The position numbers were made by a program, and so were the translations under genes. 64,000 nucleotides of DNA, taken from an uncultured Clostridia bacterium (GTDB lineage: Bacteria > Bacillota > Clostridia > Lachnospirales > CAG-274). Under the pieces are notes generated by a model. The model did not search any database, was not told where the DNA came from, and saw nothing but the letters and a program-made list of their open reading frames with translations. The stretch is from assembly GCA_947630475.1 (NCBI GenBank), contig CANRHR010000008.1:51382-115381 (forward strand), written 5' to 3'. Of this stretch, positions 8,954 through 17,577 are shown piece after piece (the first letter of the stretch is position 1; every line of letters starts with the position of its first letter).

Positions 8954-9490
8954 ATGCCAAGTAATGCGGCAACCGTTTCTATCGATAATTTAAAAGTTAA
9001 GAAGGTAATAATTGCCGATAAGGCTCCAAATCCTTTTAAAAATGGATTTTGGGATATTACCCTTAAATATGTTTTTGTTTATCGCCTTAGCTTTAGAGAG
9101 GTTGACGGAACTAATATAGGCTGTATTGGAGCGACAAGTATTTTTACTAAAAAAGTAACGCTTTTCGGTTCTATCGATACAGATATTAAATTATCAACAG
9201 ATTTGTTCTGTGATAATTCAGAGAATAACTGCTGTGATAATGACATTAACTCAGGTCCGTTTATTTTGGTTGAATCAAAAGCAGTTGCTCTTACAGCAGA
9301 GTTAAGCGCTCAAAACAACTGCTGCAACTGCTCATGCAATTGCGGCTGCGGCTGTGATGACGTAAGCGCTGCCAATGAGCCTAATGAAGTTAATGTAAGC
9401 ATTGGTTTATTTACAATAATCAAGCTTTACAGAATTGCAAATCTTACGGTTGAATCAAGGGGATTCTGCATTCCTGCGGAATGTGAATGA
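8954..9490 (+). CDS. Orphan middle segment of a Cys-rich clostridial spore-surface-type protein
   Basis: The 178-aa frame starts (ATG, or TTG 8948) right after a terminator with no Shine-Dalgarno site, and the codons before it do not look like coding sequence. From memory of the family, ATVSIDNLKVKK, NPFKNGFWDITLKYVF, the Cys cluster NNCCNCSCNCGCGCD, VNVSIGLFTIIKLYR and SRGFCIPAECE are the central part of long clostridial proteins that carry an N-terminal CRQQDCL segment and a C-terminal segment with FPMDIFAPPQK. Those two segments are absent here but occur at 47902 and 31586. The frame ends exactly where the family would continue. It is either a piece awaiting DNA rearrangement or a remnant; all 178 codons stay open. 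Function is unknown; a spore coat or exosporium role is inference. Confidence 0.72.
   Translation: MPSNAATVSIDNLKVKKVIIADKAPNPFKNGFWDITLKYVFVYRLSFREVDGTNIGCIGATSIFTKKVTLFGSIDTDIKLSTDLFCDNSENNCCDNDINSGPFILVESKAVALTAELSAQNNCCNCSCNCGCGCDDVSAANEPNEVNVSIGLFTIIKLYRIANLTVESRGFCIPAECE
9469..9487 (+). repeat. 19-bp dyad shared with 31645-31663 (putative recombination core)
   Basis: CATTCCTGCGGAATGTGAA occurs here, encoding IPAECE at the end of the middle fragment, and again at the start of the C-terminal fragment. Sequence identity stops on both sides. The inner arms CATTCC/GGAATG are perfect around TGC. Confidence 0.7.
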
Positions 9491-9589
9491 AAATTGATAT
9501 TTGGCTGTTTGGGCGGTATCCGTTAGGTTAATTTAAGTTAAATAATGCATCTGTAATGCAGTGAGCATAAAAAGAAAAGGAGATAGCTT

Positions 9590-10288
9590 ATGTCTAAAAT
9601 AAGAGCAAGCGTAATAATTGCCGCAGCCGGAAGCGGAAAAAGAATGAAAAGCGATATTCCGAAACAGTTTATAAAAATAAACGGAAAGCCCATTGCCGCT
9701 TACACAATAGAAAAATTTGAAGCTGTTGATGAAATATGTGAAATAATTATAGTGACGGGTAAAGGCGATATAGATTTTTTTGAAAATGAAATAATAAAAA
9801 AATATAAATATAAAAAAATAAAGGCTGTTGTGGCAGGAGGAGAGCAAAGACAGCATTCGGTTTTTAATGCGCTGACAGAAGCTGACAAAAGCTGTGATGT
9901 TGTTTTGGTGCATGATTGTGCAAGGCCGTTTGTAAGTGAGCAAGACATTAAAAAAATTATAAATGAAACCATCTTAAATGACGCCTGTGTATTGGGCGTT
10001 AAGCTTAAGGATACAATAAAGATGTGTGATGAACGAGGATTTGTTGAAAAAACGCCTAATAGAGAGCTTTTATGGGCTGCTCAGACACCTCAGTGCTTTA
10101 AATACGATATTATAATGAAAGCTCACCTTAAGGCAAAAGAAGACGGATTTTTGGGAACGGATGATTCCATGCTTGCCGAAAGGATTGGGATAAAGGTTAA
10201 AATGGTTGAGGGCAGTTATGATAATATTAAAATAACTACGCCGGAAGATTTGTTTGCAGCCGAAAAGCGATTGTTAAACAATGGCTAA
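9590..10288 (+). CDS. ispD: 2-C-methyl-D-erythritol 4-phosphate cytidylyltransferase
   Basis: The 232-aa protein converts MEP and CTP to CDP-methylerythritol in the non-mevalonate isoprenoid pathway. The glycine-rich nucleotide site IIAAAGSGKRM with PKQF follows the start; VHDCARPFV and the C-terminal DNIKITTPEDL are typical. The ATG follows AAAAGGAGATAG. Its end overlaps convergently (15 bp) with tmcAL on the other strand. There is no ispF beside it. Confidence 0.94.
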   Translation: MSKIRASVIIAAAGSGKRMKSDIPKQFIKINGKPIAAYTIEKFEAVDEICEIIIVTGKGDIDFFENEIIKKYKYKKIKAVVAGGEQRQHSVFNALTEADKSCDVVLVHDCARPFVSEQDIKKIINETILNDACVLGVKLKDTIKMCDERGFVEKTPNRELLWAAQTPQCFKYDIIMKAHLKAKEDGFLGTDDSMLAERIGIKVKMVEGSYDNIKITTPEDLFAAEKRLLNNG

Positions 10289-11458
10289 CGGGTGACGATA
10301 ATCTTCATATGCTTCTTTGGCTGAAAAAAGATTATATATATCATTGTTTTTTATTTCTCTTTTAAAAAACAGCATTGCTTCTTTGTTAAGCAGTTTTTGT
10401 GCATTTTTAAGATTTGTCAAAACAGGCACATCAGAGTTTTTTATAAGAGAGGAAAGCAGTATTGAGGATTCTTTTTTAAAGCCCAATACTCTGATATATG
10501 GATTTGCTTTTTTAAAATCAATATCACTTTTTTTAATATCCAATATTATATGAATCAATGCTCTTTGAATTTTTGTTAGGGTATAACGTTTTGTTTTTAT
10601 TGCGGCTGCCATCTCGCTTATAGAATCCAAATCGGAAAATTTTAAAATTCTGTTTTCAAGCCCCTCGGTTATATCGGCAATTTCTGCAATTTCACTTAAT
10701 GGTTTTGTTTTTAAAATATATTTGAGTATTGAGCTGTAATTATTTATTGAAGGAAGATTATTATTTTTAAATAAATCATATGTGTTTTTGGGCACACTTT
10801 TAAAAACCGCTTCAATATCTTTATTGTACATAGCTTTTCTTATGGCTGCGGCAGAGGATATTTCTGTTTTTATATCTGTGCTGTGAAATTCCGAAGAGTA
10901 TCTTAAGACTGTAAGAGGTTTTATCTTGCTTTCGGTCATTTTTAGCGCCCGTATATATTCCAATGCCAAAATATTGTTGGGAAACTTTAAAAAGCTTAAA
11001 TCCTCGCCCATAACCTCCGACAAAGCGGATAGCCTTGCGTTTGGATACGAAATACCTTTTGAAAGAAAATTACCGAGAAGTGTTTTAAATTTTTTGCTTT
11101 CAGCGCATAAGATATCCGCAGCTTTTTCAAAAATATCTGTTTTTCCCAATTCAGAGCCGAAACACAGACAGTCGACAATGCAGGTTTTATTTAAAAGATC
11201 TGCAGCGCCAAGCGCAAATACATCGGCACTGCCGCATGAATAAATGCTCGGAAGCTCCAGAACCAAGTCAGCCCCGTTAAGCAAAGCCGCTTTGGCCCTT
11301 TTAAATTTATCCATTATCGCAGGCTCGCCGCGCTGCATAAAATTGCCGCTCATTACAACTGTTATATATTCTGCATTGTAAAGCTGCCTTGTTTTGCTTA
11401 TATGGTATTTATGCCCATTATGGAATGGATTATATTCAGCAATTATAGCTATATTCAT
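10274..11458 (-). CDS. tmcAL: tRNA(Met) cytidine acetate ligase
   Basis: The 394-aa nucleotidyltransferase-fold protein begins MNIAIIAEYNPFHNGHKYHI, with the HxGH ATP-binding motif, then SGNFMQRGEPAIMDK and LELPSIYSCGSADVFA, all characteristic of TmcAL (YlbM). The family acetylates the wobble cytidine of elongator tRNA-Met using acetate and ATP. I chose ATG 11458, which has GGAG nine bases upstream, rather than TTG 11473, which includes that site. It is a single gene, convergent with ispD. Confidence 0.9.
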   Translation of the reverse strand: MNIAIIAEYNPFHNGHKYHISKTRQLYNAEYITVVMSGNFMQRGEPAIMDKFKRAKAALLNGADLVLELPSIYSCGSADVFALGAADLLNKTCIVDCLCFGSELGKTDIFEKAADILCAESKKFKTLLGNFLSKGISYPNARLSALSEVMGEDLSFLKFPNNILALEYIRALKMTESKIKPLTVLRYSSEFHSTDIKTEISSAAAIRKAMYNKDIEAVFKSVPKNTYDLFKNNNLPSINNYSSILKYILKTKPLSEIAEIADITEGLENRILKFSDLDSISEMAAAIKTKRYTLTKIQRALIHIILDIKKSDIDFKKANPYIRVLGFKKESSILLSSLIKNSDVPVLTNLKNAQKLLNKEAMLFFKREIKNNDIYNLFSAKEAYEDYRHPLAIV

Positions 11459-11498
11459 AAAAAAACTCTCCAAATTTATTATTTCTTTATAAAATCTA

Positions 11499-11527
11499 TC
11501 GACAGTTTTAATTTAATTATGTATAAT
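11499..11527 (+). promoter_or_regulatory. SigA-type promoter of the chemotaxis operon
   Basis: TCGACA, 17 bases, TATAAT; about 70 bases before the cheR start. It could instead serve a divergent function, but the orientation suits cheR. Confidence 0.5.
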
Positions 11528-11601
11528 TAATATAATAATGTCAATTAAAATATTTTTTTAATTTTGTTGATACTCAAATATTATATGGATTGGGTGATGT
11601 T

Positions 11602-12414
11602 ATGAATAATATAACCGACAAGGAATTTGATTTGATTAGAGGTTATATCAAACAAGAATACGGAATAAATTTGGGAGATGAAAAAAAATCCCTTGTATAT
11701 TCCAGGCTGAGAAATGTGCTTACCGATCTTAATATTGATGATTTTACTCAATATTACGATTATCTTATTAACGATAAAAGCGGAAGAGCATCGATAACAT
11801 TTATCGATAAAATGACTACAAATCATACATATTTTATGCGGGAGGTAGACCATTTTTATTATTTTAGAGATACTGTTTTGCCTTATCTTGAAAAAAATAT
11901 AAAAGACAGAGATCTCAGGATATGGTGTGCCGGCTGTTCCTCCGGGGAAGAATCCTGTACTCTCGAAATACTTTTAGACGAATATTTCAGTGAAAAGCAA
12001 GGCTGGAATACAGAGCTTTTGGCAACCGACGTTTCAACCAATGTCTTAAAAAAAGCAAGTTTGGGCATTTATTCCAAAGAGCAGATTAAACCTCTTGATG
12101 ATAATTGGAAAAATTTGTATTTTGAAGATGTTGATGATAAAAATGTTAAAATATGCAAAAAAATTAAAAGCAAAATTACATACAGAAAATTTAATCTTAT
12201 GGAAAATCATTTTCCGTTTAGAAAAAAGTTTCATGTTATTTTTTGCCGAAATGTTATGATATATTTTGACAACGAAACAAGAACAAAGCTGATAAATAAA
12301 TTTTATGATGCTTCGGCTGAGGGCGCATACTTATTTATAGGTCATTCCGAAACGCTTAACAATACCGATACCGAATATAAATATGTTTTGCCCGCCGTAT
12401 ATAGAAAGCTTTAG
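11602..12414 (+). CDS. cheR: Chemoreceptor glutamate O-methyltransferase
   Basis: The 270-aa protein has the CheR N-terminal helical domain (ITDKEFDLIRGYIKQEYGI) and the SAM-dependent methyltransferase domain (LRIWCAGCSSGEESCTLEI, LLATDVSTNVL, IFCRNVMIYFD). It methylates receptor glutamates, the adaptation arm of chemotaxis, opposite CheB at 15482. ATG 11602 is preferred because GGGTGAT stands just upstream; TTG 11590 would include that site. No receptor gene lies in this cluster. Confidence 0.94.
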   Translation: MNNITDKEFDLIRGYIKQEYGINLGDEKKSLVYSRLRNVLTDLNIDDFTQYYDYLINDKSGRASITFIDKMTTNHTYFMREVDHFYYFRDTVLPYLEKNIKDRDLRIWCAGCSSGEESCTLEILLDEYFSEKQGWNTELLATDVSTNVLKKASLGIYSKEQIKPLDDNWKNLYFEDVDDKNVKICKKIKSKITYRKFNLMENHFPFRKKFHVIFCRNVMIYFDNETRTKLINKFYDASAEGAYLFIGHSETLNNTDTEYKYVLPAVYRKL

Positions 12415-12470
12415 TTTTATGTATTTTGAGCAAATTTTAATAAAGTTTTATAAAAATTTATAAAATTTAC

Positions 12471-12498
12471 TTGAAATTTTTAGATAAAAGTTTATAAT
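12471..12498 (+). promoter_or_regulatory. Candidate SigA-type promoter before cheA
   Basis: TTGAAA, 16 bases, TATAAT, about 55 bases before the cheA GTG. It would give cheA-cheW-cheB a second start separate from cheR. No clear SigD-type (TAAA...CCGATAA) site is seen. Confidence 0.5.
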
Positions 12499-12552
12499 TT
12501 TAATTATAAGAGTGTGTAAAGCCAAAAAATTTATAGAAAAGGGTGATGTTCT

Positions 12553-14955
12553 GTGGCAGATTTTTCAAGAGAATCTATGCTTGATATGTTTATATATGAA
12601 ATGAACCAGCTTCTTGAACAGCTTGAACAGTTGATTATTCAGGGCGAAGACGGTTATTCGATGGATGAAATTAATGAAATCTTTCGTATAATGCATACAA
12701 TTAAAGGTTCCGCCGCTATGATGCTTTACGATAATGTTTCAAAAACAGCACATTCGGTTGAAGATTTATTCTTTTTCTTAAGAGAAGAAAATCCTTCAAA
12801 TGTCGATTATTCTAAGCTTACGGATTTTGTGCTGGAAGGTATGGATTTTATTAAGGCTGAGCTTGGCAAAATCGAAGAAGGCAGTACGCCGGATGCCGAT
12901 CCGACCGATATTATAAGCAGAATTAAGGGCTTTTTGCAGCAGCTTAAGGTGGAAAACGGAAAGGCTTCACCCGAAGAAGCGGCTCAAGCAGCTCAGGCAG
13001 CATCTCCTGCCGTACAGACAGCTTCCGCTCCAAGTGAAGCTAAGGCTGAGAGCAGTGCTGCACAGAATCAGGCTTCTTTAAATAACCGTTACATTGCCAA
13101 GATTAAGTTTGAAGAAGGCTGCGAAATGGAAAATGTTCGCGCATTTACTCTTGTGAATAATCTTAAGGACGTTATTTATGATGTTGTAACCGATCCTGCT
13201 GATGTTGTTGCAGAAGCGTCTGAAGCTATTATAAAAAAGAACGGCTTTACAATGACTTTCTCTTCAGACAAATCATACGAAGAAATTTGTTCGCTTATAG
13301 ATACTACGGTTTATCTTGAAAGCGCTGAAGTGCAGGCGTGCGCCCTTAACAGATACAGCGCAATCATAAAATTTGAAGAAGGCTGTGAGATGGAAAATAT
13401 CAGAGCCTTTACGGTTATACATAATCTTGAGGATAAGGCGTCAAATATAACACATATACCCGAAGATGTGGTTTCTGAGGCTTCAACCGAGATAATCAGA
13501 AGAGATGGCTTTAAATTTGAATTTTCAATAGGAAAGCCGTATGATGATGTTTATGAGATGTTATATCAAACGGTATTTCTTAAAGAGCTTCATCTTGAGC
13601 AGATAAAATCCGAATCCGAAAGCACGGAAGCAGCCGAGGTTAAAGAAGCTGCTCCCGCTCCGACTCCGGCGCCTGCTCCCGCTCCCGCAGCGGCTCCAAA
13701 AGCCCAAAAAGAAGAAAAGCCAAAGGCTGCTCCCGCAAAGAAAAAGCCCGAGCCAAAGGCTGCGCCCGCCGCTGCCGCCGCTAAGAAACAGCCTCCTGCT
13801 CAACAGATGATAAGCGTTAATATAGGCAAGCTTGATCATCTGATGAATTTAATGGGCGAGCTTGTTATTTCAGAGGCTATGACTACTCAAAATCCGGATC
13901 TTGACGGGCTTGAGCTTGAAAGCTTTAATAAATCGGCAAGACAGCTTAGAAAAATTATAAATGATGTTCAGGATACTGTAATGAGCATGCGAATGGTGCC
14001 TCTTTCAGGAACATTTCTTAAAATGCATCGTATTGTAAGAGATATGTGCAAAAACCTTGGCAAAAATGTAGAGCTTGTTATTGAGGGAGAGGAAACAGAG
14101 GTTGATAAAAATATAATAGAACATATTTCCGATCCTCTTATGCATATAATAAGAAATTCTGTCGATCACGGCATAGAAATGCCCGAAGATAGAGCTATGC
14201 TTGGCAAAGATGAAAAAGGAACGGTCACTCTTGAAGCTAAAAATTCCGGCGGAGAGGTTCTTATTATAGTTAAAGACGACGGCTCAGGCATAGATAAAGA
14301 AAAGGTAATGGCTAAGGCAAAGGCTTCTGGCCTTCTTAAAAAACCCGAAGAGGAATACACGGATAAAGAAATTTATCAATTTATTTTTCATGCCGGTCTT
14401 TCAACAAATGATACCGTAACAAATTATTCGGGCAGAGGCGTTGGCATGGATGTTGTTGTTTCAAATATAGAGGCTGTGGGCGGAAGTATTATCGTTGACA
14501 GCGCAGAGGGCGAAGGAACAACAAATATTTTAAAAATTCCTTTGACGCTTGCCATAGTTGAAGGTATGCTTATTAAAATGGGCGGAACAAAATATACTGT
14601 TCCTATTGCTTCGATTATAGAAACATTTAAGGCAAAACAAGAAAATGTATTCATGGATCCCGATGGCAACGAAATGATAACATTAAGAGGAAATGTCTAT
14701 AATGTAGTAAGACTCAGTGAATTTTTCGGAACTACCGCCGAGGTTGAAACAATAGAAGACGGCGTATTTATTATGATAGAAAACGAAGGACAAAGCGTAT
14801 GTCTGTTTGTTGATGAGCTTATAGGAGAACAGCAGGTTGTGGTTAAGAGTCTGCCTAAATATATCAAAAAGATTAAAGGCATAAGCGGCTGTACTCTTCT
14901 GGGCAACGGAGATATTTCACTTATTATCGATGTTGTCGGATTCTTTGATAAATAA
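12553..14955 (+). CDS. cheA: Chemotaxis histidine kinase CheA with duplicated P2-like domain
   Basis: The 800-aa kinase is longer than the usual ~670. Order: Hpt (P1) with the phospho-acceptor His48 in MHTIKGSAA; an Ala/Ser linker; two tandem homologous P2-like domains (about 177-262 and 266-350) that both contain KFEEGCEMEN followed by RAFT; a Pro/Ala/Lys linker (about 360-415); the dimerisation helix pair; the HATPase domain (IIRNSVDHGIE, DDGSGID, GRGVGMDVV); and a C-terminal CheW-like domain. It autophosphorylates in receptor arrays and passes phosphate to CheY and CheB. The GTG start follows GGGTGATG. Two P2 copies could present two docking sites. CheY is not in the window. Confidence 0.95.
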   Translation: MADFSRESMLDMFIYEMNQLLEQLEQLIIQGEDGYSMDEINEIFRIMHTIKGSAAMMLYDNVSKTAHSVEDLFFFLREENPSNVDYSKLTDFVLEGMDFIKAELGKIEEGSTPDADPTDIISRIKGFLQQLKVENGKASPEEAAQAAQAASPAVQTASAPSEAKAESSAAQNQASLNNRYIAKIKFEEGCEMENVRAFTLVNNLKDVIYDVVTDPADVVAEASEAIIKKNGFTMTFSSDKSYEEICSLIDTTVYLESAEVQACALNRYSAIIKFEEGCEMENIRAFTVIHNLEDKASNITHIPEDVVSEASTEIIRRDGFKFEFSIGKPYDDVYEMLYQTVFLKELHLEQIKSESESTEAAEVKEAAPAPTPAPAPAPAAAPKAQKEEKPKAAPAKKKPEPKAAPAAAAAKKQPPAQQMISVNIGKLDHLMNLMGELVISEAMTTQNPDLDGLELESFNKSARQLRKIINDVQDTVMSMRMVPLSGTFLKMHRIVRDMCKNLGKNVELVIEGEETEVDKNIIEHISDPLMHIIRNSVDHGIEMPEDRAMLGKDEKGTVTLEAKNSGGEVLIIVKDDGSGIDKEKVMAKAKASGLLKKPEEEYTDKEIYQFIFHAGLSTNDTVTNYSGRGVGMDVVVSNIEAVGGSIIVDSAEGEGTTNILKIPLTLAIVEGMLIKMGGTKYTVPIASIIETFKAKQENVFMDPDGNEMITLRGNVYNVVRLSEFFGTTAEVETIEDGVFIMIENEGQSVCLFVDELIGEQQVVVKSLPKYIKKIKGISGCTLLGNGDISLIIDVVGFFDK

Positions 14956-14973
14956 GAGAGGGGGTATTTTTAT

Positions 14974-15456
14974 ATGAGTATGGATGATAAGCAACAGCCC
15001 AATAAAAATATTGATGAAAATTTTGATGAAGATACTACAAAAGATAAATACCTGACATTTGTCATTGACGGAGAGGATTACGGTATTGATATATGCAACG
15101 TTATAGAAATAATAACCGTTACCGCAATAACTTGGGTTCCGGAAACTCCTCCGGAGATAAAGGGAATTATTAATTTGAGAGGCTCTATCGTTCCTGTTAT
15201 TGATGTTAGAGTAAGATTTAAAAAAGAAGAAAAGCCTTATGATGAATTTACTTGTATCATAGTTACGGAATATAACGAATATACTGTAGGGTTGATTGTT
15301 GATACTGTAAACGAAGTTCTTCTTATTCCTGAAGAAGCTATTTCATCACCGCCTAATGCAAAGCTTAAATATCAAAATAAATTTATTAAAAATATAGGAA
15401 AAATTGGCGACAATGTTCAGCTTTTGCTGGATGTTGATAAGTTTCTTTTCAGCTGA
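14974..15456 (+). CDS. cheW: Chemotaxis coupling protein CheW
   Basis: The 160-aa protein is a single CheW domain (KYLTFVIDGEDYGIDI, then GIINLRGSIVPVIDVR) with an acidic N-terminal tail of about 25 residues. It links receptors to CheA in the signalling array. GAGAGGGGG precedes the ATG and the gene lies 18 bases after cheA. Length is normal. Confidence 0.95.
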   Translation: MSMDDKQQPNKNIDENFDEDTTKDKYLTFVIDGEDYGIDICNVIEIITVTAITWVPETPPEIKGIINLRGSIVPVIDVRVRFKKEEKPYDEFTCIIVTEYNEYTVGLIVDTVNEVLLIPEEAISSPPNAKLKYQNKFIKNIGKIGDNVQLLLDVDKFLFS

Positions 15457-15481
15457 TTTTGACAAAGCCGGGAATTGAATC

Positions 15482-16489
15482 ATGTCATCAAATAATAAAA
15501 TAAATCTTTTTCTTTATTCTGAATCATCAATGTTCGAAAAATTGATAAAAAGCCATTTTGTTGAAAATGATATTGTAAATTTGGTTGATTGCTCTAACAG
15601 TGTTGAGGATTTTAAAAAAAAGATAAAAAAGTATAAAGATATTTTGGTTCTTTTGTATGCATCAAAAATGTCGGCAGTAAGTATTATCGAGATCTTTAAT
15701 GCTCTTGAAAACAATAACGCTTTTTGTGTGGCTGTGTGCGATACCACTACTTTAAGCTTCAATCTGTCAAAAAAAGGCTCTTTGGCAACCGCTATATTAA
15801 GAGATAACGCCGATAATGCCGATATAGAAATTTTTATGAAGCATTTATTGGTAAAATTAAGAGATGCAGATAAGCTTAAAGCCATTGTAAAGGTAAGAAC
15901 ATTAAAGCAAGAGCTGAATTTAAGTTATAATAAGCTGATTGTTTTCGGCTCATCAACAGGCGGAACAGAGGCTTTGCTTTCAATACTGAAAGAACTTCCG
16001 GCGGAATTGCCGCCTATATTGGCAGTGCAGCATATGCCTCCGGTTTTTACAAAGATGTATGCCGACAGGCTTAATTCTGTCTGCAAAGCAACCGTATGGG
16101 AGGCAAAAGACGGCGATATTTTAAAGCCCGGCCTTGTTTTAATTGCTCCCGGAGATATGCAGATGAGAGTGATTAAAAACGGCGGCGATTATATCGTTAC
16201 CTGTAAAAAAGAAGGCAAGGTAAATGGAGTTGAGCCGTCGGTTGATGTTTTGTTTGAGTCGGTTTGCGATAATTTTTCGGGAAGTGCTATAGCGGTTATT
16301 CTGACAGGCATGGGAAATGATGGAGCAAAAGGCTTGCTTAAGCTTAGAAATAAGGGCGCTTTTACTATCGGACAGGATGAGAGGAGCTCAGTTGTTTACG
16401 GTATGCCGAAAGTGGCGTATGATATGGGAGCCGTTAAGGTTCAGGCACCTTTGAGTGAAATAGCAAAAATAATTTTGAAAAATATTTGA
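15482..16489 (+). CDS. cheB: Protein-glutamate methylesterase CheB with degenerate receiver domain
   Basis: The C-terminal CheB methylesterase domain is intact: GSSTGGTEA with the catalytic Ser near residue 157, VQHMPP with the His, and LTGMGNDGA with the Asp. The N-terminal ~120 residues have the size and place of a receiver, but the acidic pair is missing (INLFLYSES) and the place of the phospho-acceptor Asp reads LVLLYASK, with no Asp. Control by CheA phosphotransfer therefore looks lost. Deamidation or demethylation of receptors should remain. The gene closes the che operon. Confidence 0.92.
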   Translation: MSSNNKINLFLYSESSMFEKLIKSHFVENDIVNLVDCSNSVEDFKKKIKKYKDILVLLYASKMSAVSIIEIFNALENNNAFCVAVCDTTTLSFNLSKKGSLATAILRDNADNADIEIFMKHLLVKLRDADKLKAIVKVRTLKQELNLSYNKLIVFGSSTGGTEALLSILKELPAELPPILAVQHMPPVFTKMYADRLNSVCKATVWEAKDGDILKPGLVLIAPGDMQMRVIKNGGDYIVTCKKEGKVNGVEPSVDVLFESVCDNFSGSAIAVILTGMGNDGAKGLLKLRNKGAFTIGQDERSSVVYGMPKVAYDMGAVKVQAPLSEIAKIILKNI

Positions 16490-16556
16490 ATTATTTTGAA
16501 TTATATAAGGGAAGTTTCTCTTATTTAAAATTTATAAATGAAAGGGGATTTTTTAA

Positions 16557-17552
16557 TTGAATTTTTTAGATACTATTAAGGAAAGAGCTAAAGCGAACAA
16601 GAAAACAATAGTTTTGCCGGAATCAATGGATAAAAGAACATTTGATGCTGCTGAGAAAATTTTAAAAGAAGGTCTTGCAAACTTAATTATTATCGGTACT
16701 CCCGAAGAGATCGAAGAAAACAGCAAGGGCTTTGATATCTCCGGCGCCACTATTGTAAATCCCAAAAACGATCCTAATAAGCAGAAATATATCGATAAAT
16801 TTGTTGAATTAAGAGGCAAAAAGGGCGTTACTCCTGAAATTGCAGAAGAAACTATGGATAAAGATTATATGTATTATGCGTGCCTTATGTGCAAATGCGG
16901 TGATGCAGACGGAGCTGTTTCAGGCGCCTGCCATTCAACGGGAAATACTATTCGTCCGGCTTTGCAGCTTCTTAAAACCAAGCCGGGAATAAATAGTGTT
17001 TCCGGATTTTTCCTTATGGATGTTCCTAACTGTGAGTTTGGCGAAAACGGTCTTTTTGTATTCGCAGACTGTGCTGTAAATACGGATTTTGATTCTGAAA
17101 AGCTTGCTGAGATAGCAGGACTTTCAGCAGAGTCATTTAAAATGCTTGTTGGGGCTGAGCCAAAGGTTGCTATGCTTTCTTATTCATCTATGGGAAGTGC
17201 TAAGCATGACGATGTTACTAAGGTTGCCGATGCGGTTAAAATTGCAAAGGAGAAGTTTCCCGATCTTGAGCTTGACGGAGAGCTTCAGCTTGATGCGGCT
17301 TTGGTTGAAAGCGTAGGCGCTTCAAAGGCGCCCGGAAGTAAGGTTGCAGGTCATGCAAATACTCTTGTATTCCCAAGCCTTGAGGCAGGCAATATCGGCT
17401 ATAAGCTTGTTCAAAGACTTGCTAAGGCTGAGGCGTATGGTCCTGTTCTTCAGGGGCTTTCTATGCCGGTTAATGACCTTTCAAGAGGCTGTTTTGCAGA
17501 TGATATAGTAGGCGTTGTTGCAATTACTGCCGTTCAGGCTCAGTTGATGTAG
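16557..17552 (+). CDS. pta: Phosphate acetyltransferase
   Basis: The 331-aa short-form Pta (no DRTGG regulatory domain) converts acetyl-CoA and phosphate to acetyl phosphate. Seen: IVLPESMDKRTFDAAEKIL at the N-terminus, SGACHSTGNTIRPALQ, and SKAPGSKVAGHANTLVFP. The start is TTG 16557 behind AAAGGGGA. It is directly followed by ackA, the usual acetate/ATP-forming pair of fermenting Clostridia. Confidence 0.95.
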   Translation: MNFLDTIKERAKANKKTIVLPESMDKRTFDAAEKILKEGLANLIIIGTPEEIEENSKGFDISGATIVNPKNDPNKQKYIDKFVELRGKKGVTPEIAEETMDKDYMYYACLMCKCGDADGAVSGACHSTGNTIRPALQLLKTKPGINSVSGFFLMDVPNCEFGENGLFVFADCAVNTDFDSEKLAEIAGLSAESFKMLVGAEPKVAMLSYSSMGSAKHDDVTKVADAVKIAKEKFPDLELDGELQLDAALVESVGASKAPGSKVAGHANTLVFPSLEAGNIGYKLVQRLAKAEAYGPVLQGLSMPVNDLSRGCFADDIVGVVAITAVQAQLM

Positions 17553-17577
17553 AATAATTTAAAAGGAGATATTTGCA

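Noticed and set aside
13561..13839. Minus-strand frame of 92 aa rich in Gly/Ser/Arg
   Set aside because: It is the antisense of the Pro/Ala/Lys linker of cheA; composition is explained by that linker.
11590..16489. Full chemotaxis and flagellar locus
   Set aside because: Only cheR, cheA, cheW and cheB are present; no receptor, cheY, cheC/cheD or flagellar structural genes are seen.
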